A DNA stretch of 64,000 nt from Kingdonia uniflora (GCA_014058105.1 JACGCM010002568.1:1984001-2048000), one strand, 5' to 3'. Shown: positions 43,829-55,791, counted from the stretch's first letter. A program made the numbers and translations. The notes: generated by a model not told the origin, from the letters alone.

Positions 43829-44035
43829 CTAGAACGCGAAGGGCATGCCAGCAATAGGTGCCTCGGGTTTCGCCTCAAAAAGATCCAGCATCTCCGCATC
43901 AATGTCTTGTTCGATACCAAACCTCCGTTGTAACCCCAACGTTGCCTCCCGTACTCGCCTGACCTTTACTACCACCTGGTTCTCTTGTGCGGGTACTGGA
44001 AATTTGCTGTTGCTTTGAAAAGAAGAAGAAGACAT
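43829..44035 (-). CDS. aORF2-E: small antisense accessory protein, second copy
   Basis: An intact 68-codon minus-strand frame starting MSSSSFQSNSKF, parallel to MSSPSSQSNKKS of copy A. Then come a basic helix (VKVRRVREATLGLQRRFG) and a weakened motif DAEMLDLFEAKPEAPIAGMP. It stops earlier than the A copy (108 residues); the next bases still encode a related tail in another frame, so a stop or frameshift probably shortened it. TATA-like sequence lies about 85 bp upstream. Function unknown. Confidence 0.5.
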   Translation of the reverse strand: MSSSSFQSNSKFPVPAQENQVVVKVRRVREATLGLQRRFGIEQDIDAEMLDLFEAKPEAPIAGMPFAF

Positions 44036-44817
44036 TCTGATCCGAGCAAGAAAGTAGAAAGATGAAGAAAGGTGAAGAAAGGTGAAGAAAGATGAGAAAT
44101 TTTCCTCGCATCACCTCATTTTATACATAAAGTACATTTAAAGCATTAATCCATCCAAAGTTACATTCATTACGTTTTTCAAGTCCCCTCCTTGAAAACT
44201 CAACAGCCTGACCTTTTCAACTTCCTAGACGTAACCGAATCATCTATATCCGCATTCAAACCACATTCCCGAGGACTTGCAGCCGAAAAAATCTCCAGTA
44301 TGAAACCATCGACCATTTTCAAACTTTGACTTCAATCTCTTTTACCAAGTCTCAACTAACTCAGAGTTAATTACCTTCGACCACATCACTATACTTCGAG
44401 GTCACTTTTTCTAGCATTAATCAGTACTACCCGTTAACATTCGATGAGATAAATTTACTATCGTGCCTACAAGTCTATTCATTTCCAGTGCCTACCAGTT
44501 ACAAAGACTCAAATATACAACAAAATATTATTCTCATTCCATTCCACCAGATACAACAACAAAACAACAATACATTCAGACCACATCAATAATAAAAACT
44601 TTTACATAATAATGCTACAATACAAAAGAAACCCCCCGCACTATCACTACCTTAACCTATCATCAACACCTCAAGAAGCAGCAGCCCTATATCCAGACGG
44701 TCCAGTTCCACACAACATGCTCTATTCCTCAATCTCCTCTTCTGCACGAACGAGACACTCAGCCAGAGCTGATAGGTAGAGGTAACGTTTCTCAGCAGTC
44801 TTAAAATGGTACTTCAA
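44036..44817. other. aORF1-aORF2 spacer of copy E
   Basis: No gene seen. Contains the aORF2 promoter (TATAAAAT on the minus strand, about 44,118-44,129) and the 3' flank of aORF1. Confidence 0.4.
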
Positions 44818-45012
44818 CTACGCCCAAATGTAAGCGTAAGGCTCCCCGTTGATGGGTTCTCCGGCCTCCAGCTCCACTAGTTCAGGCATATCCCAGTCGA
44901 GATTATGATGGCCAAAGAACTTCACATGCAATTCAGCTGTCTTTCGCCCTATACGACGATCTCAGGTGAATCCCGTTCTTTTTTGGTAGCGCGTGTTTGG
45001 AGTGGTATCCAT
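44818..45012 (-). pseudogene. aORF1-E: small antisense protein with one in-frame stop
   Basis: 64 codons with a single TGA at codon 17. The start MDTTPNTRYQ is identical to copy A over ten residues; then RRIGRKTAELHVKFFG and the motif LDWDMPELVELEAGEPINGEP, ending AYIWA. In copy A the frame ends eight residues after the motif start of PGEP. The stop is the only obvious lesion. Confidence 0.6.
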
Positions 45013-45093
45013 AGACTATTTCAGGAAATGCAGAAGCAAGAGAAGAGAATAAAGTAGAAGAAGAGTTCACAGCATCCGTACCCTCTTAACCCA

Positions 45094-45101
45094 TACTTAT
45101 A
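45094..45101 (-). promoter_or_regulatory. TATA box of aORF1-E
   Basis: TATAAGTA on the minus strand, 82-89 bp before the ATG. Confidence 0.45.
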
Positions 45102-45266
45102 GCCTCATTTCATTTATTACCCTATAACCACTAACATCTCTTTATTACCCACTTTATTACCTACCCGGGAACCAACTGTCAAACGGTTCAACTTCCAAAT
45201 GGTTCAACTTCTAATGTTAAATAGTTTTCTCAGCAAACGCCTCTACACCTACTTTCGAGACCTTCG

Positions 45267-45281
45267 CTGAGAGGGGGCGAA
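45267..45281 (+). promoter_or_regulatory. Polypurine tract of copy E
   Basis: GCTGAGAGGGGGCGA(A) directly before the LTR start TGTAGTAGCC. Confidence 0.7.
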
Positions 45282-46016
45282 TGTAGTAGCCTACTTACAG
45301 CCTTCTACCTCAAACAGATACTTGAAGGCTACTTTGAAGCCTACTCGAACGTCTCGAAGTCCAGTCAATACCTAAAAAAGCCTCCCATAGATCATCCGAA
45401 GACGAAGCCTCGACTCCGAACAAAACCTCGAGGATGAACTCCACATCACAGCAGAAACACTTTGACCATATCCGCACATTGTCAAAGTATGATATGACAG
45501 ACAACTAACTCACTAGACAAGACGGCGTAGTTGTTGGTCCTTACAGCTATAGTGACAGACCCAACCACTGTTACAGTATCAAAGTAATGAGACAGACCCA
45601 ACAACTGTTACAGTAACAGCTCTAACATTTTCGGCGCCCATACCCACGCCAGGATATCCGGATAGTACCCTTATAATCTGACATAACCTTGGTGATTCAA
45701 CCCTTCCTATGTTTTATAAATAGGAGAGATGAGGAACCAAAGAGGGGTTAGGAAAATTCTCCCAGTCCCATTGCAGTATACCTTCGATCACCCTATAAAA
45801 ACCCAGTCCTCGAACCTTTGCCTACTCGACTGAAATATGAACACTCTTAAAAATCCTCATCAGAGGTCGTGGAGAGTCACATTCTAGGCCTCCACGCAAA
45901 TATATTGTCTATCGATTACTCTAATTTTAGATAACGTACTTGCATTATTTTGCTTGACGATTTAACCATGTGGTGTAAGGGCCAACTTCCCCTCCTTAAG
46001 AAGTTAGGCCCCTACA
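45282..46016 (+). repeat. 3' LTR of copy E
   Basis: 735 bp, TGTAGTAGCC...GGCCCCTACA. TATA box TATAAATAG at 45715-45723. A gacagacccaac(a/c)actgttacagta segment is duplicated at about 45,555-45,620. Similar to the LTRs of A and B but clearly diverged from both. Confidence 0.85.
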
Positions 46017-48530
46017 TGTCTTGCCGCCAAGACTAAATGCCAAATCAAAAGGGCTTTACGGCAAGTACCCCAAACAAACTTCAAAAGGAGACTTCAACGT
46101 GGAACCATGAATCGCCCGGTTAAACACAAACTGAAGATATGGTAAAATCTCATCCCAAGTCTTAAGTTGCTTAGAATGGAATCTCCGTAATAAATGTACC
46201 AAAGTACGATTGACGACTTTTGATTGCCCGTCTGTCTGCAGATGAAAAGCGGTACTTCTCTTCAACTTAGTATTTATTATCCCACATAACGATCTACAGA
46301 AATGCCCTAAAAAACGGCTATCCCTATCAGAAATAATTGAAGAAGGGAGCCCAAAATACCTCCAGGCGTCTCAGGAAAACAATCGTGTTGCTCCTTCCCC
46401 TGTGACCGTCTTCTGGCATGGAATAAGAATAATCATCTTGTTGAATCGATCCACCATCACAAGCAAATAGTAATTCTTATACCTGGTCATGGGCAAACCA
46501 CGCATAAAGTTCATCGAAATACTCTCCCATGGTCGACTAGGAACTGGCAATGGTAAGTACAGTCTTATCTTCCTATTGGAAGGTTTCGATGTGTTGCATA
46601 GCACGTAATCACGAACCACACGAGAAGCATCCACCTACATTTTTAGCTAATAGACATAATGCTCTAAATTCAAAAGAGCCTTCTCAACCCCGAAATGACC
46701 CGCAACCCGGGAACAATGTGCCACTCGAATCTACTACAAACAGTCTCCACCCTCAGGAATACATAGTAGATTGCCCCTGTAAATCAAACCATCCTTCAGT
46801 ACATACTCGCACGTCTTTCCCTGCAGCAACTTCTCGCGAATCACACTGAGCTCCTTGTCGTCGTCATACCCTAAAACATACGCAGAAGTAACAATCGGCT
46901 GGATCTGCATAGCTACAAACAAAGCGGAAATAGTTGGTAATCGGGGTCGAGATAGCATATCAGCCATCTTGTTGTCCACTCCTTTTTTATACTTGATCAA
47001 TAAGGTAAACTGCTGAAGGTACGATATCCACTTCATATGGCAAGCTTTCTGAAGCTTGGACTACATAGAAAAGAACTGTAATGGTTTGTGATCGGAATAT
47101 GCCACGACCTCCTTCCCAAATAAGTAACTCCGCCAATGCTTCACTGATTGATATAACGCGTAAAACTTCTTATCGTAGGTAGGATAGTTACGTACTACTC
47201 CTGTGAACATCTCAGAATGGTAAGCAATCGGCTTCTCATCATGTAAAAGGATTACCCCTAATGCATAGTCAGACGTATCTATTTAGACCTCAAAAGGCCA
47301 TTGGAAATTTGGCAATGCTAACACTGGTACATCCGTAGTCTTCTACTTTAGTAACAGAAAATTCTTCTCATGGTGCTCTTCCCACATAAATTATACCCCG
47401 GTCTTCATCAAAGAATGTAACGGTGCGGCTATTTGTGAAAAATGTCAAATAAATTTCTGCAAGTACTGACAAGAACCCATAAAACTCTTCACTTTCTTAC
47501 TGTGCGGGGTCTAGGCCAATTATTAATGACCGAGACCTTCTCTGGATCGACCTTAAGCTCGCCGCCACCAACTATAAAACCCAAATAGACTAGCTCCCAT
47601 TTCCCAAACTCGCACTTCTTCCCGTTCAAAAAAAGCTATTGTGATCGCAACACGCCCAATACTTTGTGTAAATGCCCAAGATGTTCCTCCCATGTACGAC
47701 TATATCTCAAGATATCATCCAAATATACAATCACAAAATTATTAATTAACGTACGAAGTACCTCATTCATTAGTCGCATAAACGTCGCCAGAGCATTGCT
47801 TAACCCAAAAGGCATCATCACTAACCACTCAAATAAGCCCTATTTGGTCTTGAATGCTATCTTCCAAGTATCCTTCTCTCGGATTCTAACTTGATGGTAA
47901 CCTGACTTAAGATCCAACTTGGTGAAAAACCAAACCGTCTGCAACTCATCTAAAAGTTCATCAATCCGTGGAAGTAGATAACGATTCTTCACTGTGATCT
48001 TGTTCAACACCTGATAATCTGTACACATCCTCCAAGACCCATCCTTCTTCGGCACCAGTAACACCGGCGAACCACAAGGTGAGCAACTTGGATTAATAAC
48101 TCCCTTCTCCAGGAGTTCATGTACCTATTTTTTGATCTCATCAGACTCTATAACAAAAGTACAATATAACCTAATATTGGGTAGTAGCTCACCATTTCCC
48201 AAGGTGATATCATGATCCACATCCCTCTTGTGCGGCATCCCTTCTATGCCCAGAAACAAGTCATCATACTCCTCTTACTAACATCCCAAGGGATGAATTT
48301 ATTTCACCAGATGAAAATATCTCACTGGCTTTGACATCAAACCTGTTCCTACGACTTTTAGAGTAAAAGCAAACAATAATGAACTAAAATGGTGCCTCAC
48401 ACTGTCAGAACAGTCACACTCCACTTTTACGTCCTTTTCAAACCTCATTTTTAAGAATTAAGTATAATCAAATTTACATGATCATAAAAACCAAGATGTG
48501 AATCTCCTCCTGAAACCGAAAGGCACCTAC
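46017..48530 (-). pseudogene. Ty3/gypsy chromovirus-like pol (RT, RNase H, integrase)
   Basis: Minus strand. [47 protein letters not shown] (motif A), MPFGLSNALATFMRLMNEVL and FVIVYLDDIL (the YLDD active site, 47,716-47,740). RNase H is in pieces near 47,050-47,300 (ends QFTLLIKYKKGVDNKMADMLSR). The integrase zinc region and core are at 46371-46634 (RPWESISMNFMRGLP, LVMVDRFNKM), then FHLQTDGQSKVVNRTL and ILPYLQFVFNRAIHGST. Integrase is cut by copy E at 46017. Upstream of RT only a short run (GMPHKRDVDHDITLGNG) remains and gag is not visible. Many stops. The motif set is that of chromoviruses, distinct from the Tat elements. Confidence 0.75.
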
Positions 48531-49280
48531 TGTTGGATTTTACATCTATAGTGGCACTACTCTGATTCGCGAGCACACATGTTAATAGGTTGTTTAGGTG
48601 TTATTGGTTGTGCCCAATTGCTACACCAAGTTAAGATAGGCAAAAAATACTTTTTATTAGGGTTTGAGGGTATAATGTGAAGACCACTTTAACCCTAGGT
48701 TAAATAGAGAGGAAGTCCCTCCTACAAGCTACAACATATAAAACCTTCCCATTGAGGTCTGCACCAAAAATCCAAGGGAAGACTCCCCTCAGGAATAAAG
48801 TCTGTTCGAGCCGACAATATGTCTATTCAAACAGAACATGTCAAACACTTTTTATTCGAATGCACTTTGTTTTTGTTCGAATAGAAGTTTCTATTCGAAC
48901 AAACAAATAGTCGGTTTAAACAGACTTCGGTAAAACCCAATTTTTAAGTTTTGTTTAAAGCCTCTTGTTTGCCTCGAGATCTGAGTGATTTTATTTGCCT
49001 CTCCCAAGTATATAAGGGAGAGGTAAGTTTTTTATGAGCCACCTTTGATAGAATCTTTTGTAGAGGAATTCTTGAGAGAAAAACCTTTAATTGATTTGTG
49101 AGATTGCAACTTTAGATCTTGAATAAACTCTCTCTCAATTGTACGGGATGTAGGCAATTGCCAAACCACCTTAAACATTGTGTTTGATTGTTGTTGTGTA
49201 TTCCCTTTGTTGGCTTTTTATTATTTTTTATGCTTTAATCGAATCGATCGAGTTCGGCTTCTGCAGCTTACGACTCAACA
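48531..49280 (+). repeat. Lone LTR, copia-like (TGTTG...CAACA)
   Basis: 750 bp with matching ends TGTTGGATTT and GACTCAACA and a TATA-like GTATATAAGG at about 49,010, so + orientation. It has TTCGAA motifs near 48,860-48,900. Flanks (CCTAC and GGAAG) do not match, and no primer site or purine tract adjoins it, so it is a truncated or rearranged solo LTR. No gene inside. Confidence 0.5.
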
Positions 49281-49679
49281 GGAAGGAGAGTTCCAAGAAT
49301 ATGTGAATCATATCAATGATCAATGAATTACCCTTAGTTTAGTGAGTTGAAGCTTTGTTGTGATTGTGCATAATAACTTAACCATGGAATACAGGTGGTG
49401 GTGGTGTCTTTCGAGATACAAATGCAATGGTAGTGGGTGTTCCTATGATCAACTTAGGCATAACCCCAGCTTATTTAGCGGAATACAAGCATTAAGTAAA
49501 GCTGCTTCTCTTAATTGGTTTGTCTAAAGTTTGGGTGTGATCAGAATCTATCTTGGATATACAAGCTTTCCAGGAGGATTATGTCCCCAGGAGGACCAAA
49601 TAAATGGCAGATCCAAAAGCGGTTCATGAATTTGGGAATATATCTCTGACACATGGAAAAAATAAAGTTCAGTACAGAT
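49281..49679. other. Unassigned spacer
   Basis: About 400 bp between two LTRs. No gene, no repeat I can name. Contains a short gtggtggtgg run near 49,396. Confidence 0.4.
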
Positions 49680-50725
49680 TGAAACATCCATGTTTGGAGT
49701 TTGTTTCAATCCGTGTCTAGTTTAGATGTTGGTACAATCTCGTGGTTATCCGGCGTCAGTGAGTGCACGTGGAGCGACTACAGCTGGACTGACTGACTCT
49801 GAACAGGTAAGTGCATTTCTAACTCTTTATTCTAAAAAGTTAAGCTTATGTATTTTACAGAGTATGAAAAAGTAATAAGAATGTCTCCTTAAAGAAAACA
49901 TAACTTCTATTCGAATAGATTATCATCTATTCGAATAGAACTTGAAAGATTCCTTTTGTTCGAATAACTTTTAATGTTGTTTGAATTGTATTCGAATAGA
50001 ATTATTTTTGTTCAAATAAATTTCAGCAGTTGCATTTATATTCGAATAGATTAATTATTGCTCGAATAACTTTCATCAGTTGGATTCCCATTCGAATAGA
50101 TTAATTTCTATTCGAACAGAGACAGTATTTTATTCTTTCCTTCTTAAGACATACTTACCTTTTTTTAAACACTCACTTCTTGAAAACCTATTTTTTGAGG
50201 GCTTATTTTTTAGAGTAAAGAGAGATTTAACTTTGAGAGATTCAAGAGAGAATCAATTCACTCAAATCTTAAATCAATCAATTAATCAAGAAACTCTATT
50301 CATGTATTGAAGAACTGGATTGAAGAACTTGAGCAATTCAAGATTAGGAGCTTCGACGTGAGATTGGAGTGAGGCGTTGCGAGAACGCGGAATTGATTGC
50401 AAGAAGATTAATTGGAAGTGAGATAACCATGGGAAGTGTTTATCGAGTCTCTAAGTGATTAAATTCTTGTAATCTATTTTTAATAGTGAATTGTTTAGCT
50501 GTCGGGTGATTCGATAGCGACCTGTGGGATTTTTTGCTGAGAAAGGTTTCCTACGGGGTTAAAAATCTTTGCCTTGTCTTTAATTTCTATTGCTTACTTG
50601 ACATTGGATAATCGTATCGACTTGATTAAGGTTAAGTGTAGACCATTAATTTAAAGGAATTAGAACCTATCTATTTAGACCTAAAATAATCGAAATTGGT
50701 TCGTCTAAGGCGACTAGTTATTTCA
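49680..50725 (+). repeat. 5' LTR of the SIRE-like element
   Basis: 1046 bp, starts TGAAACATCC and ends in TTTCA next to the primer site. Seven TTCGAA palindromes, several as tctattcgaataga, lie at about 49,910-50,125. Confidence 0.75.
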
Positions 50726-50727
50726 AT

Positions 50728-50741
50728 TGGTATTTGAGCGG
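50728..50741 (+). promoter_or_regulatory. Primer binding site of the SIRE-like element
   Basis: TGGTATTTGAGCGG, two changes from the methionine initiator tRNA complement TGGTATCAGAGC. Confidence 0.6.
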
Positions 50742-50798
50742 TCACGTTTCGAGGTTTAACAACCTAAGCGTGGATCCCAGATAGTTCGCTTGAGAATA

Positions 50799-52606
50799 AT
50801 GAGTTCCAAGATGTTTGGAGGTCCTATAAATTGCCCTCCAGCATTTGATGGCAAAGAATACACATACTGGAAAGTCCAAATGATTGCTTACTTATAATCA
50901 ATCGGAGAAGATGTAAGGTTTGCTGCTGAGGATGGATGGACACCCCCTACTGAGATGCAAGGTCTACCAGGGAGTGCTAAAGAGGTCCTTAAACCTAGGA
51001 ACCAATGGTCAAAAGAAGAAAATGATACTGTTGGTTATAATTCTAAAGGCCTCAATGTAATTTTTATGGTTGTGAGTCAAAGTGAGTTTCGACATATCTC
51101 TGCATGTACAACTTCTAAAGAAGCTTGGGACATCCTAGTTCGAACTCATGAAGGCGATGATATAGTCAAAGAACGTAAACTTCAAATGCTTACTTCACAA
51201 TTTGAGAATATCAGAATTAGTGAAAACAAACCTTTTGACGGGTTCTATGCGAGACTATGTGATATTGTTAACACTAGTGCCGCATTAGAAACAGCGCACT
51301 CCGATGTTCAAATAGTTTGCAAAGTTCTAAGATCTCTGCTTAAGAGCTTTAGATCCAGACATGATGCTATAGAGGAAGCTCAGGATCTTAAGAAAATGAA
51401 ACCATATACATTAGGTGGTAAATTGCAAACGTTTGAACTCGAGATAAAAATAAAAAAAACCTCGAGAAGAACAAGAGTATTGCTTTCAAGTCTTCATCTT
51501 ACTCCTCTTCTTCTAAGGGTACCATAGGAGCTGATAATTCATCTAATTCTGATAATGATGATGGGTCCGATTTGGATTCAAAGATCGCCTCTATAAGTCA
51601 CCAGCTTAAAAACCTTGTGAAACAATGCCAATTTCAAAAATAAGGACAAGCAGCAAATCATAAGTCGTGAACTCATGATCAACATAGAGTGACTAACCAG
51701 CACATCAACGTTGACACTAACCTAAGTCAAATTGAATATTATAAGTGTCATAAGCTTGGTCATTATCCTCACAGCTGTCCTAATAAGAAATCTGGACCAA
51801 TCACAAAGTTATGAATATCAGCGTTACTTGGGATGGCAGTAATGATGAGAATAATGACAATAAGAGTCATCCCCAAGTAGTTAATAATGGAAGTTATTGT
51901 GCATATCCTGCTATTTTAAATTGTGGTAATGATAACTATGACGTTTTTGCACTTGAAAATTCTATTGAAAGAACAAAATGAGTTTGAAGACCTGAATGTA
52001 GAGGACTTGCATGCTCAGACTCTTGCCAAGTGTATGAATCTTGAGGACTTGTATGCTCAGACTCTCGCCAAGTGTATAAAACTTGGTAAACTTAACAAAG
52101 TCTTGAAAGACCAAGTTAATACACTTAAGTGCGAACTTCAAGACAAAACTGAGAATACAAGTCACGAGATAGATATTCTTGAGAATGAGAAACTAGGCCT
52201 TCATGACAAAGTTGTGTTTTTAGAAAAAGAAGTTAATGATGCAAATGAGAAAATAAAATCAACTTTGGACAAACTTCGTTCGGTCAAACTTGATGTAGTT
52301 CTATCTAAGCTGAAACTTGAGAAGTTCTATCATGGGGCCAAGAACATTGATAAAATGTTATGTATGAGAAAGACGGATAGTGATAAAAGGGGTCTAGGAT
52401 ATGAGGAACCTCTTCCTAAATCCAAGACTCCTCAAATCACAAAGTTTGTGAAAGCAACTGCGTCTACTTTGGTACCCAAACATAACATGATATACACTAC
52501 TCATAGTCACTTCAAACGGGTATCTTATTCTCATATTTATTATTGTAGTATATGTAGTCAAAATGGTCATATTGCATCTTATTGTAGATTTGTTGGGCCC
52601 TATTAG
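50799..52606 (+). pseudogene. SIRE-like gag
   Basis: ATG at 50799: MSSKMFGGPI, PPAFDGKEYTYWKVQM (the copia gag N-terminal signature), one TAA near 50,895. Then a long open stretch 50,955-51,450 with the UBN2-type gag core (TSKEAWDILVRTHEG, KLQMLTSQFENIRI, FDGFYARLCDI). A frameshift in an A-run near 51,450 follows. Zinc knuckle YKCHKLGHYPHSC at about 51,742-51,780. After more breaks, 51,955-52,600 is coiled coil with a repeated (E/N)DL.AQTLAKC unit, KMLCM..TDSDKRGLGYEE, and a last finger YCSICSQNGHIASYC. Gag forms the particle; this copy is disabled. Confidence 0.75.
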
Positions 52607-54703
52607 CCATATGCTCGCTCTTTCAATTGATATAGATATGAGTCATATATGAATGTTTATAATGTGAAAAGTGAGAATTTGAGTAGGTGGTTTACTCCAT
52701 AAACATCACCTCAAAAGGTGATTCGTGTAGTTTGGATACGAAAGGATGACTTGTCCCTAAAAACAAGGTAATGAATCATAATTGAGAAGGGTTATAAGTA
52801 TGCTTCATTGATTAGGTACATTTCTTATCCTGTCTCAGATTGTTTTTGTTTTTGTTTTTTATTGTTTTAGGATAGTAGAATATTGTTCTGCTTTTTTATC
52901 TGCATTTTGCACTTTAGAAGCTTTTGTATGTAAAATATTCTTGCTAGACTTGGATTTTGCTTATGTATTATATTCATTTATGAGATAATTATTTGGAAAA
53001 ACCATATTTCATAATAGTCATTGAGTCTCTTGTTTAAACTAAAAGCACATCGTGACTAGAACCACGTGAGGATAACTGTAGAGACTTCGTACCTAATGTT
53101 ATGTGAGGATCTAACCTTTTTTCGGAGCTTCGAGTGTTATTACATTTACTCTTCATTTTTGATCTCGTTGTTTGTGATCTCATTTTGTTTTCTTACCTAA
53201 TTGTTAAATGGTAACATCAAAGTCAAGTTATACTAGTGATACTTTTCTACTTTTACTCGAGGCAAAAAAGGTGACGGTGCCCAACCGAAGATATGATTAT
53301 AGACATTTTTTTATTACTACATTTTTTGTCCTTCGGCTGTGTTTACCCAAATTTTTATCCGCTTGCAGCCCATTGTACCTTCAAATATGTCATTTGTTTT
53401 TCTACCCAAATTCTTTATTATTTTACCTATTTGTTCTGATACTTTTCATTGGGAAAAAATATATGTATGAGTTTTGGGGGAATAATAAAAAGAAGAATAC
53501 AATGACTCCCCAAATTGACGTTTGTTATTATCTCAAATCAGTGTCATGAAAAGAAAAAAAAGAAAAAAAAGGAGGAGAAGTGGTATTTTATTTTTATGTG
53601 TACTCAATAAGAAAAAGAATGACAGAAGGTGAAGTTGGTCTTAAGTAAGAAGGGGAGTTAGTGCAATTGTTGTCTCAGAATGCCAGCAAAACACCTACTC
53701 CGTTATAAGCCTACCCATGCCTACATTATAACCTATTCACAGACCTATTTGATCTTGAGTTTGGCGCAGTCACTATTAGTGGAAAGTAGATATAGTAAGT
53801 CTTTATTAGTTTTAACTTGACACCATATATGACAATAAGGGTTCTTTCCCATGAGATCTTCCAGTTCACAGTGCGTCATTTTTGATGAAATATGATTTTT
53901 GTGTTGCTCTATATTCATATTCGATATTTCACACAAAGTGTTTGCTAGTCAATTTTTAACGATTTTGAGTGACCACCATGAGAGTCCTAAGTTGAAACAA
54001 CTTTCCAATATAGTATTCTAACTGCGGCTGAGTAATACGTTGAAAACTGGGTAACTCTTTGACTATGCATACACACACACCAAGTAATTCATTTAGTAAT
54101 TGTTTTATAATACATTAGTAATTTCTTGGTCTTTATAGGATATTGTATATTCATTGTCATTCTATCATGCCTTGTATTTAGGGGGAGTGTTGTTTTCTTT
54201 TGCTTACTTATTTCAGAGACACTCCCTGTGTGTGTTTTCCTTTAATTTTATTTTAAGGGGGTTATCGTTATTTTGAGGGGGAGTTGCATATTATTTTGGG
54301 GTATTGGTTTTGATTTTTTTAGTATCCCAATAGTCTATCTGTTCAGAATATTTGCTCTGCCAATTATAAGTATATATTTCTCATTTATTATGTGTTCAAC
54401 TCATGGTTTACTTCTCCTCTTATGGGCTATTTACCCTTTGTTCATCTGTACCAAAAAGGGGGAAAGATGATCCTGACAGATAAGTCAGGTAAGTTAAGTT
54501 CTTTTTTTTGGATCATTTAATTTAAATGAATGGTTACGTGATGTATCTTGTTTAGTGTGCAAGGATTCCAGTGTATATGCTATATAAGATGAAAGTGAAG
54601 CTTTGAGTATGGATGTTCAGTGATTGAGTCAGCTCATCGAGTTGTAATTTTATTTCTTATAGTTAGTTATGGTTTTGACACGAAATGAACCGAATGGGGA
54701 GAT
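52607..54703 (+). other. Interior of the SIRE-like element without pol
   Basis: No protease, integrase or RT signature in any frame. A-rich/purine runs occur at 53,548-53,580, G-rich bits (gggggagtgt, gagggggag) at 54,181-54,285, and a purine tract (cgaatggggaga) at about 54,692-54,703. The purine-rich pieces fit the 3' region of SIRE elements. Confidence 0.55.
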
Positions 54704-55431
54704 TGAAACATTAATGTTTGGAGTTTGTTTCATTCTGTGTTTAGTTTAGATGTTAGCATAATCTCGTGGTTATTTGACGTCAGTGAGTGCACGTGGAGCG
54801 ACTATAGCTGAACTTAGTAACTCTGAACAGGTAAGTAGGTTTTTAACTCTTTGTTCTAAAAAGTCAAGCCTATGTATTTTACAGAGTATGAAAAAGTAAT
54901 CTAAATGTCTCTTTAAAGAAACCAGAACTTCTATTCGAATAGATTATCTTCTATTCGAATAGAACTTGAAAGATTCCTTTTGTTCGATTAACTTTTAATG
55001 TTGTTCGAATATTTTACAACAGTTTGAATTGTATTCGAATAGAAATATTTTTGATTGAATAATTTTCAACAGTTGCATTTATATTCGAATAAATTAATTG
55101 TTGTTCGAATAACTTTCATCAGTTGGATTCCTGTTCGAATAGATTAATTTATATTCGAACAGTGCCCGTGTTTTATGTTTTCTTTCTTAAAACATACTTA
55201 CCTTTTTTCAAGCACTCACTTCTTGAAAACCTATTTTTTGATGGCTTGTTTTTAGAGTGAAGAGAGATTTATCTTTGAGAGATTCAAGAGAGAATCAATT
55301 CACTCAAACCTTGAATCAATCAATTGATCAAAAAATCCTATTCATGCATTGAAGAACTGGATTGAAGAACTTGAGCGATTCAAGATTAAGAGTTTCGACA
55401 TGAGATTGGAGCGAGGCGTTGAGAGAATGCG
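54704..55431 (+). repeat. 3' LTR of the SIRE-like element (truncated)
   Basis: Matches the first 728 bp or so of the left LTR with moderate divergence, including the TTCGAA cluster (eight copies at about 54,930-55,165). It stops at gagaatgcg, the point matching about 50,393 in the left LTR. Confidence 0.75.
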
Positions 55432-55487
55432 CACTACTAGAAAATGGACTAACAATCATGGTCTATAGTAGTTTTAGCCACAGGGAC
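55432..55487 (+). repeat. CACTA terminal sequence, copy 1
   Basis: CACTACTAGAAAATGGAC..ACA..CA.GGTCTATA and ttttagccacag(g/t)gac; about 56 bp shared with 58073-58128. Confidence 0.75.
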
Positions 55488-55791
55488 AGCCGTAGCTACA
55501 TGCTACAAATATAACCATGGCCAAACCCCAAAATTTTTGGCTAAAGACATACATATTTTTGTTTCGTGGCACTAATTATTTTTCATGCCAAACCGTGGCG
55601 AATAACGTTTAAAAGCGCGAGATCCAAAAGTTTAGAAATTTTATTTCCTTCATTCCAGATTTTCCTTCCACTATAAGTTTTTAGGGTTTGAGCAGACAAA
55701 TTTCTCAACGAAAATCTTTAACCATATCTCTCTCTCCGAATCTCAAATCTCACAGAGGTAAGTTTCAATTTCTCATTGATCGATGAGAACC

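Larger units (their letters stand above)
39847..46016 (+). mobile_element. 3' half of Tat-like copy E (inverted relative to B)
   Basis: Ends with a + oriented LTR (45282-46016), preceded by a purine tract, and carries the antisense cassette on the minus strand: aORF1 (44818-45012), aORF2 (43829-44035) and aORF3 (40074-42326). Its gag-pol should lie to the left but is absent. At about 39,846 it joins the aORF1 of copy B, which is oriented the other way. Both ends are thus 3' ends pointing outward. The right end at 46016 cuts into a chromovirus-like integrase; no target duplication is seen. Confidence 0.75.
49680..55431 (+). mobile_element. Gag-only SIRE-like Ty1/copia element, right LTR broken
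   Basis: Left LTR 49680-50725, primer binding site, decayed gag with two zinc fingers (50799-52606), then about 2 kb without protease, integrase or RT, a purine tract, and a right LTR that stops at 55431 where CACTA-like DNA enters. The gag architecture (a long coiled-coil segment and a late Cys-rich finger) is that of SIRE/Maximus elements. Lacking pol, it must have depended on relatives. The rest of the right LTR is not in the window. Confidence 0.75.
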
